Source: Roseofilum capinflatum BLCC-M114 (GTDB lineage: Bacteria; Cyanobacteriota; Cyanobacteriia; Cyanobacteriales; Desertifilaceae). Taken from it: a stretch of DNA of 52,364 nt. The notes below the pieces were generated by a model. That model did not search any database and was not told where the DNA came from. It saw only the letters and a list, made by a program, of their open reading frames with translations. The stretch lies in NCBI RefSeq assembly GCF_030068505.1, contig NZ_JAQOSO010000021.1:1-52364 (forward strand), in the 5' to 3' direction. This document shows positions 8,708 through 16,875 of this stretch, one piece after another. The position numbers were made by a program, and so were the translations under genes. Positions within the stretch are counted from its first letter, which is position 1, and each line of letters opens with the position of its first letter.

Positions 8708-11410
8708 ATGACGATTGTGACACCTCAGACTGACCAGCGTCAAGCACTGATAACAGAAATCGATAGTGTGCTATCCAAAACCCAGTCTCGCCTCCCCTGG
8801 GTGATGGCGGGAGAGGTGAGCCAACAACGTCGGGTTTTAAGACGGGTTCGGGAGTATTTGGCCCAGTTACCAACTTCCCCAACTCCGGGGCCCTCTCGTC
8901 AAGGTCAACTGCCCCCTTCGACCCGCCCCACTCCTCCAAGTCGCCGTCGTATGTCGTTACTGGGGGCAGATCTATCCCAACAGAGTCAACCTGCTCCAGA
9001 GACCTCGGCCAACCAACAAATCGTGCAAGCGGTGGTACAGGATTTGCGAACCAGTATTCTGATGCCCCTACAGGCAGAGATTGCCGACCTACAAAATCAA
9101 CGGGAACAGATGCGCCAAGAACTCCAATCTCTGGATCAACAACGGCGCAATAATGCCATGTCCGGTCAATCTCAGAAAATGATGACCGAGTTTTTCCAAA
9201 CTCTGATCGATCGCTGTGCGGAAAGTTTAACCCAACAGGTCGCTCAAAATTTAGCCGATTTACAAGTGGAGTTACTCCAATATCGGCCTCGTGAACCCCA
9301 CGATCCGATTTTGGCCCCGGATAGTAATGCCGATCCCAGTTTGCTTACTCCCCAAGAGCGCCTAGATCAACTCAGAGCGCTACAGAGCCAATCTGATAAA
9401 CTGCTCAAAACCCTGGATGCCTCGATTAATGTGGTGTTTGAAACCCTGCAAAGTAATCTCCAAAGCTATAGTGAGTCGATGACCGAAGGAATTGAGCATA
9501 TGTATAGCTTGGGTCAACAGGGCGAGGTGATGTTTAATGCCTTGGTGAACCGGTTAGCCTCTCAGTTAGGGCGAGAAGCTTCTTCTTACATGCAAACGCG
9601 ACCGGAGGATTCTACTGGAGGAGCCTTGGAAAATACAAGTGGGGGTAGATCTCTGAATCCTTCGGAAATTGAGGATCGGGTGGATCGAGTTGAGCAAAAA
9701 GATCCTACTCCACCTCCCTTATCGGATGCTCTCGACTCGCCCCCAGTTGCCCAGCCAAGGGATTCTGAGGATCGGATGGAGTCGGTTGATTTAGCTGAAG
9801 AGATAGAGGAACCAGAGGAGGAGGAACAGCTAGATTCGCAAGAGGCGGATGAATTCCTAGATGAGGAGATCACTTCAGAGTTCTTTGAACAATTTGAAGA
9901 GCTAGAAGAGGCGGTTGAGATTACGGAAGTAGAGGAGGAGACAAAGGATCAATTCTCTGGCGAATCTCTCTCAGATGAGTCGATGCAAGGGGATGAATTA
10001 TATGATGCCCTATTTGGCTCCGATCGCTTTACAACGGGTGAAATTCCACAGCCAGGGGAATCGGATGATCCCCTACAAGAGTTGACTGAGGAAACCCCAG
10101 AAGAGGCGATCGCCCAGGAAACAGAAGCGGATACTCAACCAGATGAAGAAGCGATCGCCGAAACTGTGGAATCCGATCTATTTGAAGGGTTAGCAGATGA
10201 GGAAACCTCAGAAGAGGCGATCGCCTCAACAGAAGGCGAAGAAGTCCCCCCAGAACCAGAAGAGATCTCCTCAACGGATTCAGTGGTAGAGTCCAATCTA
10301 TTTGAAGGCGCTCCTCCTCCCTCCCAAGTAGAAGATCCCGTATCCCTGGAAACCTTCATGGAGTTGTTTGGTGAAGAAGATGCACCTACGTCGATCTCCT
10401 CAGAGAGCCTAGAAACTAATGGGGAAGGAAGTGCTTTGGAGTCTACAGAGGATGTTTATATTCCGGCCTCCCCGGATGAAGTTTTATTACCCACAGACAC
10501 CGAGGAGCCAGAGGAACTGAGTCAGTTAAATTTACAAGGCGAAGTTTTAGAACAGTTAAGTCAAGATTTATTTAGCTTAGAAGGGGATGAACCCCCGGTT
10601 CCTTCGCCAGCGCCAGAAGAGAGAGCAGAAGATATGTTTGAAAGCTTAGAACCGGTCAGTTCTGCTCTAGACGAGCCAGAAGAACCTCCTCAGACCCCAG
10701 AAGAGCAAGAGGACATCTTTGGCAATTTAGAACCGGTCAGTTCTGCTCTAGACGAGCCAGAAGAACCTCCTCAGACCCCAGAAGAGCAAGAGGACATCTT
10801 TGGCAATTTAGAACCGGTCAGTTCGACTCTAGACGAGCCAGAAGAAGGTGCAAACCCCAAAACGGAAAATTTCCTCGATGAAATTTTAGACGCTCCGGAG
10901 CCAAGTCCCCCAAGGCCGGAACCCCTTGAAGATGGAGGAAGTTCAGAACCCGGAGGAACCGTCGATAGCTTATTTGAGGGGTTCAGCGAAGCAGCAGAAT
11001 CTTCAGAATTATCAGCATCACCGGCGATCGCCTCAGAGGAAGCAGCACCAGAAAATCCGGTGGATTGGCCGGAATCTTTAACCATCGATACGGTGTTTGA
11101 GCAGGAGCCTGGAACTGTAGAAGCCGAAGAACCCACCTCTATCACCCTAGATAATGTGTTTGAGGAAGAAACATCAGGGGAGCAAAACCAGATCGATCCC
11201 TCTAGGCAGAAAGGGACATCAACCATAGAAAATATGTTTGATGGCTTTTTGCAAGGAGAGACTTCAGACTTAGATCTCGATCAACCGTCCCCTCCATCGA
11301 GTCAAACCAACCCCCCCCCCTCTGAAGACTCGTTTACCGTTGATGATGTCTTTGAAGGGTTTGGAGAAGACGATCCTGATCCACCCTTGAATTCTTTGAA
11401 TAAAAATTAA
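8708..11410 (+). CDS. Large acidic protein with coiled coil and repeated D/E-x-hydrophobic-F motifs
   Basis: Not a family I recognise. Residues 1-85 are basic/proline-rich, about 100-310 are helical with coiled-coil heptads (LQAEIADLQNQREQMRQELQ), and about 320-900 are strongly acidic, Pro/Ser-rich and probably disordered. The acidic part carries about 14 short motifs such as SDLFEGL, SNLFEGA, EDIFGNL, DSLFEGF, DTVFEQE, ENMFDGF and DDVFEGF. An 81-base unit is tandemly repeated from 10628 to 10850. The gene ends 28 bases before a co-directional Hsp70-like ATPase, suggesting a joint role, for example a multivalent scaffold. A C10 run sits near the 3' end. Confidence 0.8.
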   Translation: MTIVTPQTDQRQALITEIDSVLSKTQSRLPWVMAGEVSQQRRVLRRVREYLAQLPTSPTPGPSRQGQLPPSTRPTPPSRRRMSLLGADLSQQSQPAPETSANQQIVQAVVQDLRTSILMPLQAEIADLQNQREQMRQELQSLDQQRRNNAMSGQSQKMMTEFFQTLIDRCAESLTQQVAQNLADLQVELLQYRPREPHDPILAPDSNADPSLLTPQERLDQLRALQSQSDKLLKTLDASINVVFETLQSNLQSYSESMTEGIEHMYSLGQQGEVMFNALVNRLASQLGREASSYMQTRPEDSTGGALENTSGGRSLNPSEIEDRVDRVEQKDPTPPPLSDALDSPPVAQPRDSEDRMESVDLAEEIEEPEEEEQLDSQEADEFLDEEITSEFFEQFEELEEAVEITEVEEETKDQFSGESLSDESMQGDELYDALFGSDRFTTGEIPQPGESDDPLQELTEETPEEAIAQETEADTQPDEEAIAETVESDLFEGLADEETSEEAIASTEGEEVPPEPEEISSTDSVVESNLFEGAPPPSQVEDPVSLETFMELFGEEDAPTSISSESLETNGEGSALESTEDVYIPASPDEVLLPTDTEEPEELSQLNLQGEVLEQLSQDLFSLEGDEPPVPSPAPEERAEDMFESLEPVSSALDEPEEPPQTPEEQEDIFGNLEPVSSALDEPEEPPQTPEEQEDIFGNLEPVSSTLDEPEEGANPKTENFLDEILDAPEPSPPRPEPLEDGGSSEPGGTVDSLFEGFSEAAESSELSASPAIASEEAAPENPVDWPESLTIDTVFEQEPGTVEAEEPTSITLDNVFEEETSGEQNQIDPSRQKGTSTIENMFDGFLQGETSDLDLDQPSPPSSQTNPPPSEDSFTVDDVFEGFGEDDPDPPLNSLNKN
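10628..10850 (+). repeat. 81-base in-frame tandem repeat (about 2.7 units)
   Basis: Units start near 10631, 10712 and 10793, exactly 81 bases apart, each encoding a 27-residue block with FGNLEPVSSALDEPEEPP. Copies one and two are nearly identical at the DNA level from the LEPVSSAL codons onward, indicating recent amplification; the third diverges after the first half. It expands the motif array of the acidic protein without breaking the frame. Confidence 0.95.
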
Positions 11411-11438
11411 TTCTGAGGATCTGAGAGAGGGCAAAAGT

Positions 11439-12965
11439 GTGACATATCACTCATCGGGACAGAGCCATTCGGAAGGGCACACTTGGTATTTGGGAATCGA
11501 TTGGGGAACCACTAAAATTTCAGCCGTGTTCCTCAATTCCTCTAGGCGCTGCTTTTATCCTTTGGAGCCTTTTCTCACTCAACCCCCGAAACCTGGGGTC
11601 TCTGTAAAACCTTGGTTAGATCGGGGTTTGCCTGGGGTAGAGGGGGAATGGGTTGTGAAAGACTTGGCTCCCTTGGGTCTCTCTTATGAGGAAATCCTTG
11701 TGCAGATGGCGAGTCAGTTGAGGGAGATGGCGGAGAAAGAGGGCCGCTATCAAGAGATTTTCAGTCAGTTAAGTGGGGTGATTATCGGTTGTCCAGCCCA
11801 TTGGAGTGATGCCTATCGGTTTAATCTACGGGAGGCGATTTTGAGGGTGGGTTGGGTGGAGCAGGCTGACCAAATTATGTTTTTGGAGGAGCCGATCGCC
11901 TTGGTGATTTCAGAGTTGCGAGATACGGCCCAGGGAACTCAATGGCAAGGAGCGACGTTAATTTTAGATTCGGGAGCGACTTCCACGGAGTTTGCTTTGG
12001 TTGATATTCCCTTAAATCGATCGCAACTCAAGTATGAGCAGTTTCATGTAGCGTCTTTGGCCTATGGGGGAGATGCGATCGATCAAGATATTATCTGTCA
12101 GTTATTGTTGAATGTCGAGAATGTCTTTTTGCCTTCTTCATCTCCTCTGGAAAAAGGGATCAAGTTTCCTCAACCGGGAGAAGTGGATGTTACAGCCCGT
12201 CATCGGTTGAGTGAGTATTTGAGCGGTGCAGATTGGGGAGGGAAGTTATTGGCGATCGCCGGAGAAATTAAGCACAGACTCCAGGTGGAAAATCAGATCG
12301 CCGTTCGCCTGGATCGGCAACAGTGGACGATTCGCCGTCGAGATTTGGAAATCAAGGTGTTTGTGCCCTTTTTACGGGGTCTAAATCGGGAGATTAATCG
12401 CTTATTTAGCCGCACAGGAGTGGCTCCCCAGGGGGTGCGTCAGATGTTATGTACTGGAGGGAGTGCGTCATTACCGGCGATCGCCCGTTGGTTACGGCAA
12501 AAACTGCCCAGCGCCGCGATTATTCAAGACCGTACCGTAGTGGGTCAACGGGCAAAATGTAGTCGGGTGGCCTATGGCTTGGCCAATTTACCGCTCTATC
12601 CTCAAGTGTTGAATGCCGTGCGTCATCAATATAGTGATTATTTTCTGTTGTTAGAATTGCTGCGAGTCATGCCCGATGGGGCGATCGCCGAAACCGAAAT
12701 TTTGCAGTTATTAGAACAACGAGGGGTTAATACAGCCGTTTGTGGCGATCGTCTCCGCCAATTACTATTGGGCTATCTTCCCCCTGGATTACGTTCCCCA
12801 CAACAATCGAGTGATTTCCCGTTCAATCAACCCTTATTTATTCCTCAAGAAGCCGGATTTTATACCCTCAATCCAGAGGAAAAAACCAGAGTAAGCGATC
12901 GATTTCAGCAAGTTCTCGCCACTTCTTCCCAAACCTTAGAAGACCCCTATCTTGTCAATTGGTAA
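11439..12965 (+). CDS. Hsp70/actin-like ATPase
   Basis: A 508-residue protein with the actin/Hsp70 ATPase fold: phosphate-1 loop WYLGIDWGTTKISAVFL near residue 20, phosphate-2 loop LILDSGATSTEFALV near 178, and adenosine loop MLCTGGSASLPAIARWL near 340. It lacks the canonical DnaK substrate-binding domain; the C-terminal 130 residues are family-specific. The start is GTG at 11439 after GAGAGAGG. It follows the motif-rich acidic protein by 28 bases and is probably in its operon. An ATP-dependent assembly or chaperone role acting on that partner is inference. Confidence 0.75.
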   Translation: MTYHSSGQSHSEGHTWYLGIDWGTTKISAVFLNSSRRCFYPLEPFLTQPPKPGVSVKPWLDRGLPGVEGEWVVKDLAPLGLSYEEILVQMASQLREMAEKEGRYQEIFSQLSGVIIGCPAHWSDAYRFNLREAILRVGWVEQADQIMFLEEPIALVISELRDTAQGTQWQGATLILDSGATSTEFALVDIPLNRSQLKYEQFHVASLAYGGDAIDQDIICQLLLNVENVFLPSSSPLEKGIKFPQPGEVDVTARHRLSEYLSGADWGGKLLAIAGEIKHRLQVENQIAVRLDRQQWTIRRRDLEIKVFVPFLRGLNREINRLFSRTGVAPQGVRQMLCTGGSASLPAIARWLRQKLPSAAIIQDRTVVGQRAKCSRVAYGLANLPLYPQVLNAVRHQYSDYFLLLELLRVMPDGAIAETEILQLLEQRGVNTAVCGDRLRQLLLGYLPPGLRSPQQSSDFPFNQPLFIPQEAGFYTLNPEEKTRVSDRFQQVLATSSQTLEDPYLVNW

Positions 12966-12998
12966 AACAGCCAAATACAGCCTCACCTCCACAAAGCC

Positions 12999-13580
12999 CT
13001 ATCCATTCTTCAACATGACCCGCAAATTCTGGCATCGGAGTAACTCCACCACCGCTAAACCATTCCTGCCTTCAATTTGGGCAATATGCTCGATCGCCTT
13101 TAACAGAGATTCAATCGCTTCCTGTTCGGTATATCCGCGCCGACTTGCGACTCGAACGGCGGCCTTATCCCCTTCAATCATTACATCTCGTTGCCGGTTT
13201 TTCCGTCTAATTTGCATCACTGCCATGGCCGTCAGTCCTCCACCCGCCACCATGCCCACCGCATCTCCTTGCATCATTTCGATCGCTGTTCCCAGTAATC
13301 CCACTGCTACCAATCCTTGATAGAGATTGGGCTTAAACCATTCCACCTCACAGACCCAACAAACCGCCTGTAGCACCGCTAAATCTTGCTCTGGCAGGGG
13401 GAGCTGGCGCAAAAGGTCAAAATTAATATAAACCGGGCGCGATCGCTTCCAGGGCAAAGGAAAAGGGGCATCAATCACCTGGGGCTGTTCCGGTTTACTA
13501 ATCAATTGCACAAACATGCGCCCAGAAGCGGGCATTAATTCTATCAACCGAGACAGTTCAGGGTCGCGATCGCGATACAT
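12999..13580 (-). CDS. DUF3318 family protein
   Basis: A 193-residue cyanobacterial protein of unknown role. The start ELSRLIELMPASGRM is the feature by which I recognise the family; residues 95-120 form a hydrophobic hairpin (LVAVGLLGTAIEMMQGDAVG) that could be membrane-associated, flanked by basic residues. It overlaps the stop of the upstream exported protein as TAATG, so translation is probably coupled. It converges with the Hsp70-like gene, leaving 33 bases between their stops. Confidence 0.65.
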   Translation of the reverse strand: MYRDRDPELSRLIELMPASGRMFVQLISKPEQPQVIDAPFPLPWKRSRPVYINFDLLRQLPLPEQDLAVLQAVCWVCEVEWFKPNLYQGLVAVGLLGTAIEMMQGDAVGMVAGGGLTAMAVMQIRRKNRQRDVMIEGDKAAVRVASRRGYTEQEAIESLLKAIEHIAQIEGRNGLAVVELLRCQNLRVMLKNG

Positions 13581-14344
13581 TATCTAGGGGTAACCTCCAA
13601 ACCATCAACCAAAGTCGTCAGCAAATTCGGCAATTGATCCGCTCCCGCTTCCGTAGCAGCAATTAACACCAAAAACACATCCTGTTCCAGTTGAGTGGAA
13701 ATCAGTGTACCGCTCATGGGTTGGCTATTGCGCCCTTGGGTTAAGGTTCCTGTCCAAGGCACTTGCACCACCCCTTCATCGAGGGGGATATAACCTTGAG
13801 CCACAAACCCCTCTCCCCGTTGCAATTCCTCAACGGCAATTTGGGCCAAAATACCATTCGTGAGCCGTTGTCTAGTCAGTCGGGGTAAACGCAACACCGT
13901 ATAAGCGACTTGCCCATCTGGAGATTCAAAAAGCGGGGATTTTCCCGTTGAACCCACTTTGTAGTCTTGAACAATGGCTATTTGATAAAACCCATTGGGA
14001 TCTTCATAAACGCCACCAATTTCTAACGGGGGTGCAGTTGGCTCTTCAACTGCTGGAGTCGTTTCTGGAGTCGGAGGAGTGGGAGGAGGAGGTAAGGGAG
14101 AAGGGGAAGCTAGGGGAGTGGGGGCTGAAGGCACATCTGGAGAGGGAGAAGCTTCTGGGGAAGGAGGAGGTTCCGGGAGGGTTTCTTCTGGGGAAGGAGG
14201 ACTAGGAACTTGGGCAATGGCAGGTTGCTCTAGGGCGAATTGTCCCTGAGAATTGGGCCAGTTGCTGTTGCCTAGGATTAACCCTAGGGTCGTCATCACC
14301 GCTAAACCAATGAGCCAGAGTCGATGGGGTTTGAGTTTGAGCAT
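13580..14344 (-). CDS. Exported proline-rich hypothetical protein
   Basis: The 254-residue product starts with a signal or anchor helix (LWLIGLAVMTTLGLILG), followed by a linker of about 70 residues dominated by Pro, Ser and Glu, then a globular domain (GGVYEDPNGFYQIAIV to the end) of about 145 residues. That C-terminal domain recurs, to my knowledge, as an uncharacterised cyanobacterial exported domain; I do not know its function. It is translationally coupled to DUF3318 downstream, so the two probably act together at the membrane. Confidence 0.7.
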   Translation of the reverse strand: MLKLKPHRLWLIGLAVMTTLGLILGNSNWPNSQGQFALEQPAIAQVPSPPSPEETLPEPPPSPEASPSPDVPSAPTPLASPSPLPPPPTPPTPETTPAVEEPTAPPLEIGGVYEDPNGFYQIAIVQDYKVGSTGKSPLFESPDGQVAYTVLRLPRLTRQRLTNGILAQIAVEELQRGEGFVAQGYIPLDEGVVQVPWTGTLTQGRNSQPMSGTLISTQLEQDVFLVLIAATEAGADQLPNLLTTLVDGLEVTPR

Positions 14345-14501
14345 GGGACTTAATGGGAGGATGGGACTTTATAAAGAGTCAACTCACAGGCGATCGCTAG
14401 GATTTTGCCATCATAAGTTAATGGAATCACCAACGCAAGTCAACTTACCCATGACCTACATTCTACAGAATTATCCTATTCCCTAGCGCACAGCGCTATA
14501 T

Positions 14502-14903
14502 CTAAGCATCCCAATCTTCGTGATTCAACCTATCAATTCGGGCAAACTCCCTGGTATTATGGGTTACTAGAGTTAAGGTATGGGAAATGGCGATCGCCGC
14601 AATTTGCAAATCATACGCACCAATCGGCGTTCCTTTTCGCTCTAAATCCGCTCGAATACTTCCATAGACTTCTGCTGAACGATCGTCAAATGGAAGCGAG
14701 ACAAATTCTGACAAAAACTCCTTTTGTTTGGATAATGTCTTAACTGGATTATTGCTTTTGTTTGCCCCATAAAACAATTCAGATTTAACAACAGAACAAA
14801 CACAAATATCCTGAACCGGTATTTGCTGCAAGCGTCCTCTAATAGCGGTAGAGCGATTGTTTAGGTATGTAATAATCACATTGGTGTCTAACAAATATCT
14901 CAT
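14502..14903 (-). CDS. vapC: VapC-type PIN-domain ribonuclease toxin
   Basis: A PIN domain begins MRYLLDTNVIITYLNN with the first catalytic Asp, has the second acidic site in KSELFYGA and the third cluster GAYDLQIAAIAI, and ends with LVTHNTREFARI. These acidic residues bind the metal for RNA cleavage. Two in-frame ATGs lie upstream (14915, 14924); MRYLLDTN at 14903 matches the family start. It lies 4 bases after the antitoxin stop in the usual antitoxin-first order. All key residues are intact. Confidence 0.9.
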   Translation of the reverse strand: MRYLLDTNVIITYLNNRSTAIRGRLQQIPVQDICVCSVVKSELFYGANKSNNPVKTLSKQKEFLSEFVSLPFDDRSAEVYGSIRADLERKGTPIGAYDLQIAAIAISHTLTLVTHNTREFARIDRLNHEDWDA

Positions 14904-14907
14904 GGGA

Positions 14908-15183
14908 TTACTCATTAAAGACATTGCCCAAAGAATGATCTAAGTTCGAGTCAATGCCTCCACTGTCAATCCTAATCGGATCATCCGCACAAGCTCCTGC
15001 TGTTTTCTCAAAGAATCCTTCACTCCATCCTAATTCTTCTGGAGTTTTCATTTTTTGGGGTTGATCTAACTTTTGGGTTAAAATAACCTTGATTTCTTCG
15101 GCCAAGGTTCGACCGTGAGCAACTGCCTGGTCTTTGAGCTTTGCTAATAGATCTGGCTCAAGATCATCAAGAATAATCGTCAT
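14908..15183 (-). CDS. vapB: FitA/VapB-type ribbon-helix-helix antitoxin
   Basis: The N-terminal part MTIILDDLEPDLLAKLKDQA followed by HGRTLAEEIKVIL is a FitA-like ribbon-helix-helix DNA-binding domain; the acidic C-terminal part (GWSEGFFEKTAG) would wrap the toxin. The frame is open to 15216, but the ATG at 15183 gives the usual start. It precedes vapC directly, and the dimer probably represses their shared promoter. Confidence 0.85.
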   Translation of the reverse strand: MTIILDDLEPDLLAKLKDQAVAHGRTLAEEIKVILTQKLDQPQKMKTPEELGWSEGFFEKTAGACADDPIRIDSGGIDSNLDHSLGNVFNE

Positions 15184-15277
15184 GTAAAAACCTCTGTCTG
15201 CATAGAACGTGAACATTGCTCTGATTCTAACAAACGTTCCTCAATACAGCAGTTTTCGCTGTTATGTGGGACATCTT

Positions 15278-15352
15278 GATCCCCCTAAATCCCCCTTAAA
15301 AAGGGGGACTTTCCTATTCCCCCCTTTTTAAGGGGGGCAAGGGGGGATCTTC
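15278..15352. repeat. Dispersed hairpin repeat (GATCCCCCTAAATCCCCCTT type)
   Basis: Two GC-rich stems follow one another: CCCCCTT with AAGGGGG, and CCCCCCTTTTT with its complement AAGGGGGG. A second copy lies inside the coding sequence of the phosphodiester glycosidase at 46818-46890. This is a common interspersed palindrome of filamentous cyanobacteria and is non-coding here. Confidence 0.85.
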
Positions 15353-15392
15353 TCCTACTGTCCACCTATACAGCGCAAAGCGCTATAACGTC

Positions 15393-15691
15393 AGTTTTGG
15401 ATAAGCCAGCAGCCGTGGAGTGGTGAAGTGGGGGATCTCAGAAACCGGGTTTCTCGCCTCTACCTCAAGCCAGAAGTCTCATCGGTTGGACAATACCTTC
15501 GCCATTTTCCCGTAGGTTGGGTTGAACGAAGTGAAACCCAACGTATTTGTTGGGTTTTCGGCTGTCGCCGACATGCACGTTCCTCAACCCAACCTACGAA
15601 TCAAGGCATTTTTGGTTTTGGCGAAGGTATTGTTGGAGAAACCCGGTTTCTCGCCTCATACTAGACTTTTTCCCGGTTCTTATCCAAAACT
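15393..15691. repeat. Multi-shell nested palindrome, 299 bases, in a gene-free stretch
   Basis: Four pairs of inverted repeats are arranged one inside the other: AGTTTTGGATAAG at 15393 with its complement at 15679; AGAAACCGGGTTTCTC at 15440 with its complement at 15636; CAATACCTTCGCCA at 15491 with its complement at 15619; GTAGGTTGGGTTGA at 15512 with its complement at 15584. The centre (15535-15556) has a further AACCCAAC/GTTGGGTT pair. The stretch 15217-15768 otherwise holds only the repeat at 15278; I see no gene in it. Confidence 0.85.
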
Positions 15692-15768
15692 CAGGTTCAA
15701 TAGAGGGATACAGCATCGCTCTCTCCGAAAGTGACAGAAGAGGGATAACTTCTTACTCATTACTCAAC

Positions 15769-16255
15769 TCATTCTTCCCCGATTCCGTCGCATAAGCGGC
15801 GCTCTTCTTCATTCAAAGGAGCATGAGGATTATCTAAATAAGGGCGAATTCTCTGGCAAGTTCTCTCCATTAAAGAGTCTAAGTCCACATCCCACAGCTT
15901 GATAGTTCCGTACCCACTCCCAGAAGCCAAAGTCTTTCCATCCGGACTATAACTGACACTGTTGACCCCCCCTGATCACCGGGAAGGGTAGCCACTTCTT
16001 CCTGAGTCTCTAGGTTCCACACCTTGAGCGTTCCGTCATAACCCCCAGAAGCCAAAGTCTTTCCATCCGGGCTGTAACTGACACTCCTGACACTCCCCTG
16101 ATGACGGGGAAGGGTAGCCACTTCTTCCTGAGTCTCTAGGTTCCACACCTTGATCCTTCCGTCATAACCCCCAGAAGCCAAGGTCTTTCCATCCGGGCTG
16201 TAACTGACACTGCTCCCTGAAACTGGGAATCAAATTGAGAAGTATCGTCAGCCAT
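15769..16255 (-). pseudogene. WD40-repeat protein remnant, frameshifted
   Basis: Three WD40 blades are recognisable, each with SYSPDGKTLASG and a KVWNLE or KLWDVD strand. The reading frame breaks at a G7 run (minus strand, 15964-15970), where eight G would keep the frame; after it the frame continues GTIKLWDVDLDSLMERTCQR to a stop at 15769. At the 5' end an ATG at 16255 (MADDTSQFDSQFQGA) is out of frame with the first blade, so upstream blades were deleted too. Such tails normally follow a STAND NTPase or a caspase-like domain. The remnant lies next to the RHIM-like gene. Confidence 0.8.
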
Positions 16256-16320
16256 ATGGTTTCAATTAAAAATTAAAAATGGGTGTAATCGTTAGGGAGA
16301 GAGGGTTTAGGTCGGTCTGT

Positions 16321-16376
16321 AGAGGCGGGTTTTACCCAAATCTAGGAAACATACCATCGATAATATGAACCCGCCC
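16321..16376. repeat. Dispersed inverted repeat (GGCGGGTT/AACCCGCC)
   Basis: GGCGGGTT near 16324 and AACCCGCC near 16368 form an 8-base inverted repeat around a 36-base loop, downstream of the 122-residue gene. It may act as a 3' structure for that gene, which is transcribed leftward and ends at 16401. No U tract is visible. Confidence 0.5.
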
Positions 16377-16400
16377 AATCCCAACACATCAAATATGAAT

Positions 16401-16769
16401 TTAATTAAACGTATTGGTTTGTTGGTTACGATTCCCAACTTGCGCCCCTTTTACCTCTCCTTCAAAGGTAGTCTGAAAGCCGCTAGGGGTTGAGTCTTTC
16501 GACTCCATCTCATCCAGCAGTTTCTGAGCCGCCGCCAAAATTGCCTCATCCCGATCGGCTCCGGCTTCGAGTAACTTTTTCTTCAAAGGCGCTTCGTAAG
16601 TTTCCGGATCGCTCTCATGTTCTTCTAACACCATTTCTGCCTTCGGTTCCCCGCCAAACTTGCGCTTAATCAACGCCTTCAGCCCTTGATAGGCATCCGG
16701 TGCAGCATCACCCGCCGCCTTAGCCGCACCAGCCACTAACGCCGCCATAATTAAAGAGAGAGGTTCCAT
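16401..16769 (-). CDS. Small protein with glycine/alanine-rich N-terminus and RHIM-like C-terminal motif
   Basis: The 122-residue product starts MEPLSLIMAALVAGAAKAAG, a small-residue hydrophobic helix able to enter membranes, then KALIKRKFGG and a helical acidic domain (EAPLKKKLLEAGADRDEAIL). The C-terminus FEGEVKGAQVGNRNQQTNTF carries a Q-V-G core followed by Asn/Gln, resembling RHIM-like and other bacterial amyloid-signalling motifs that link NLR-type receptors to membrane-active effectors. A GGAGAAAAAGT ribosome site precedes the ATG. Its neighbour is a broken WD40 gene, which may be a lost receptor. The coding call is firm; the function is inference. Confidence 0.75.
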   Translation of the reverse strand: MEPLSLIMAALVAGAAKAAGDAAPDAYQGLKALIKRKFGGEPKAEMVLEEHESDPETYEAPLKKKLLEAGADRDEAILAAAQKLLDEMESKDSTPSGFQTTFEGEVKGAQVGNRNQQTNTFN

Positions 16770-16875
16770 ACTTTTTCTCCACTCGGATAAATCATCTATA
16801 GTTCACTGATTCCCCAATTGTCTTTGTTATACCCTATAAAAGGCTATGGGTCGAACATAGTGGAAGTTTTAATTT

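Noticed and set aside
9586-11226. Several serine-rich open frames opposite the acidic protein gene
   Set aside because: Low-complexity Ser/Arg frames are the expected antisense of GAA/GAG/TCT-rich coding DNA.
14446-14463. Shared 18-base string TTACCCATGACCTACATT at 14446 and 18126
   Set aside because: Too short and without structure or further copies to call a repeat family; noted only.
15428-15795. Three overlapping short frames in the palindromic region
   Set aside because: They are made wholly of inverted repeats, have no ribosome sites and no protein-like character.
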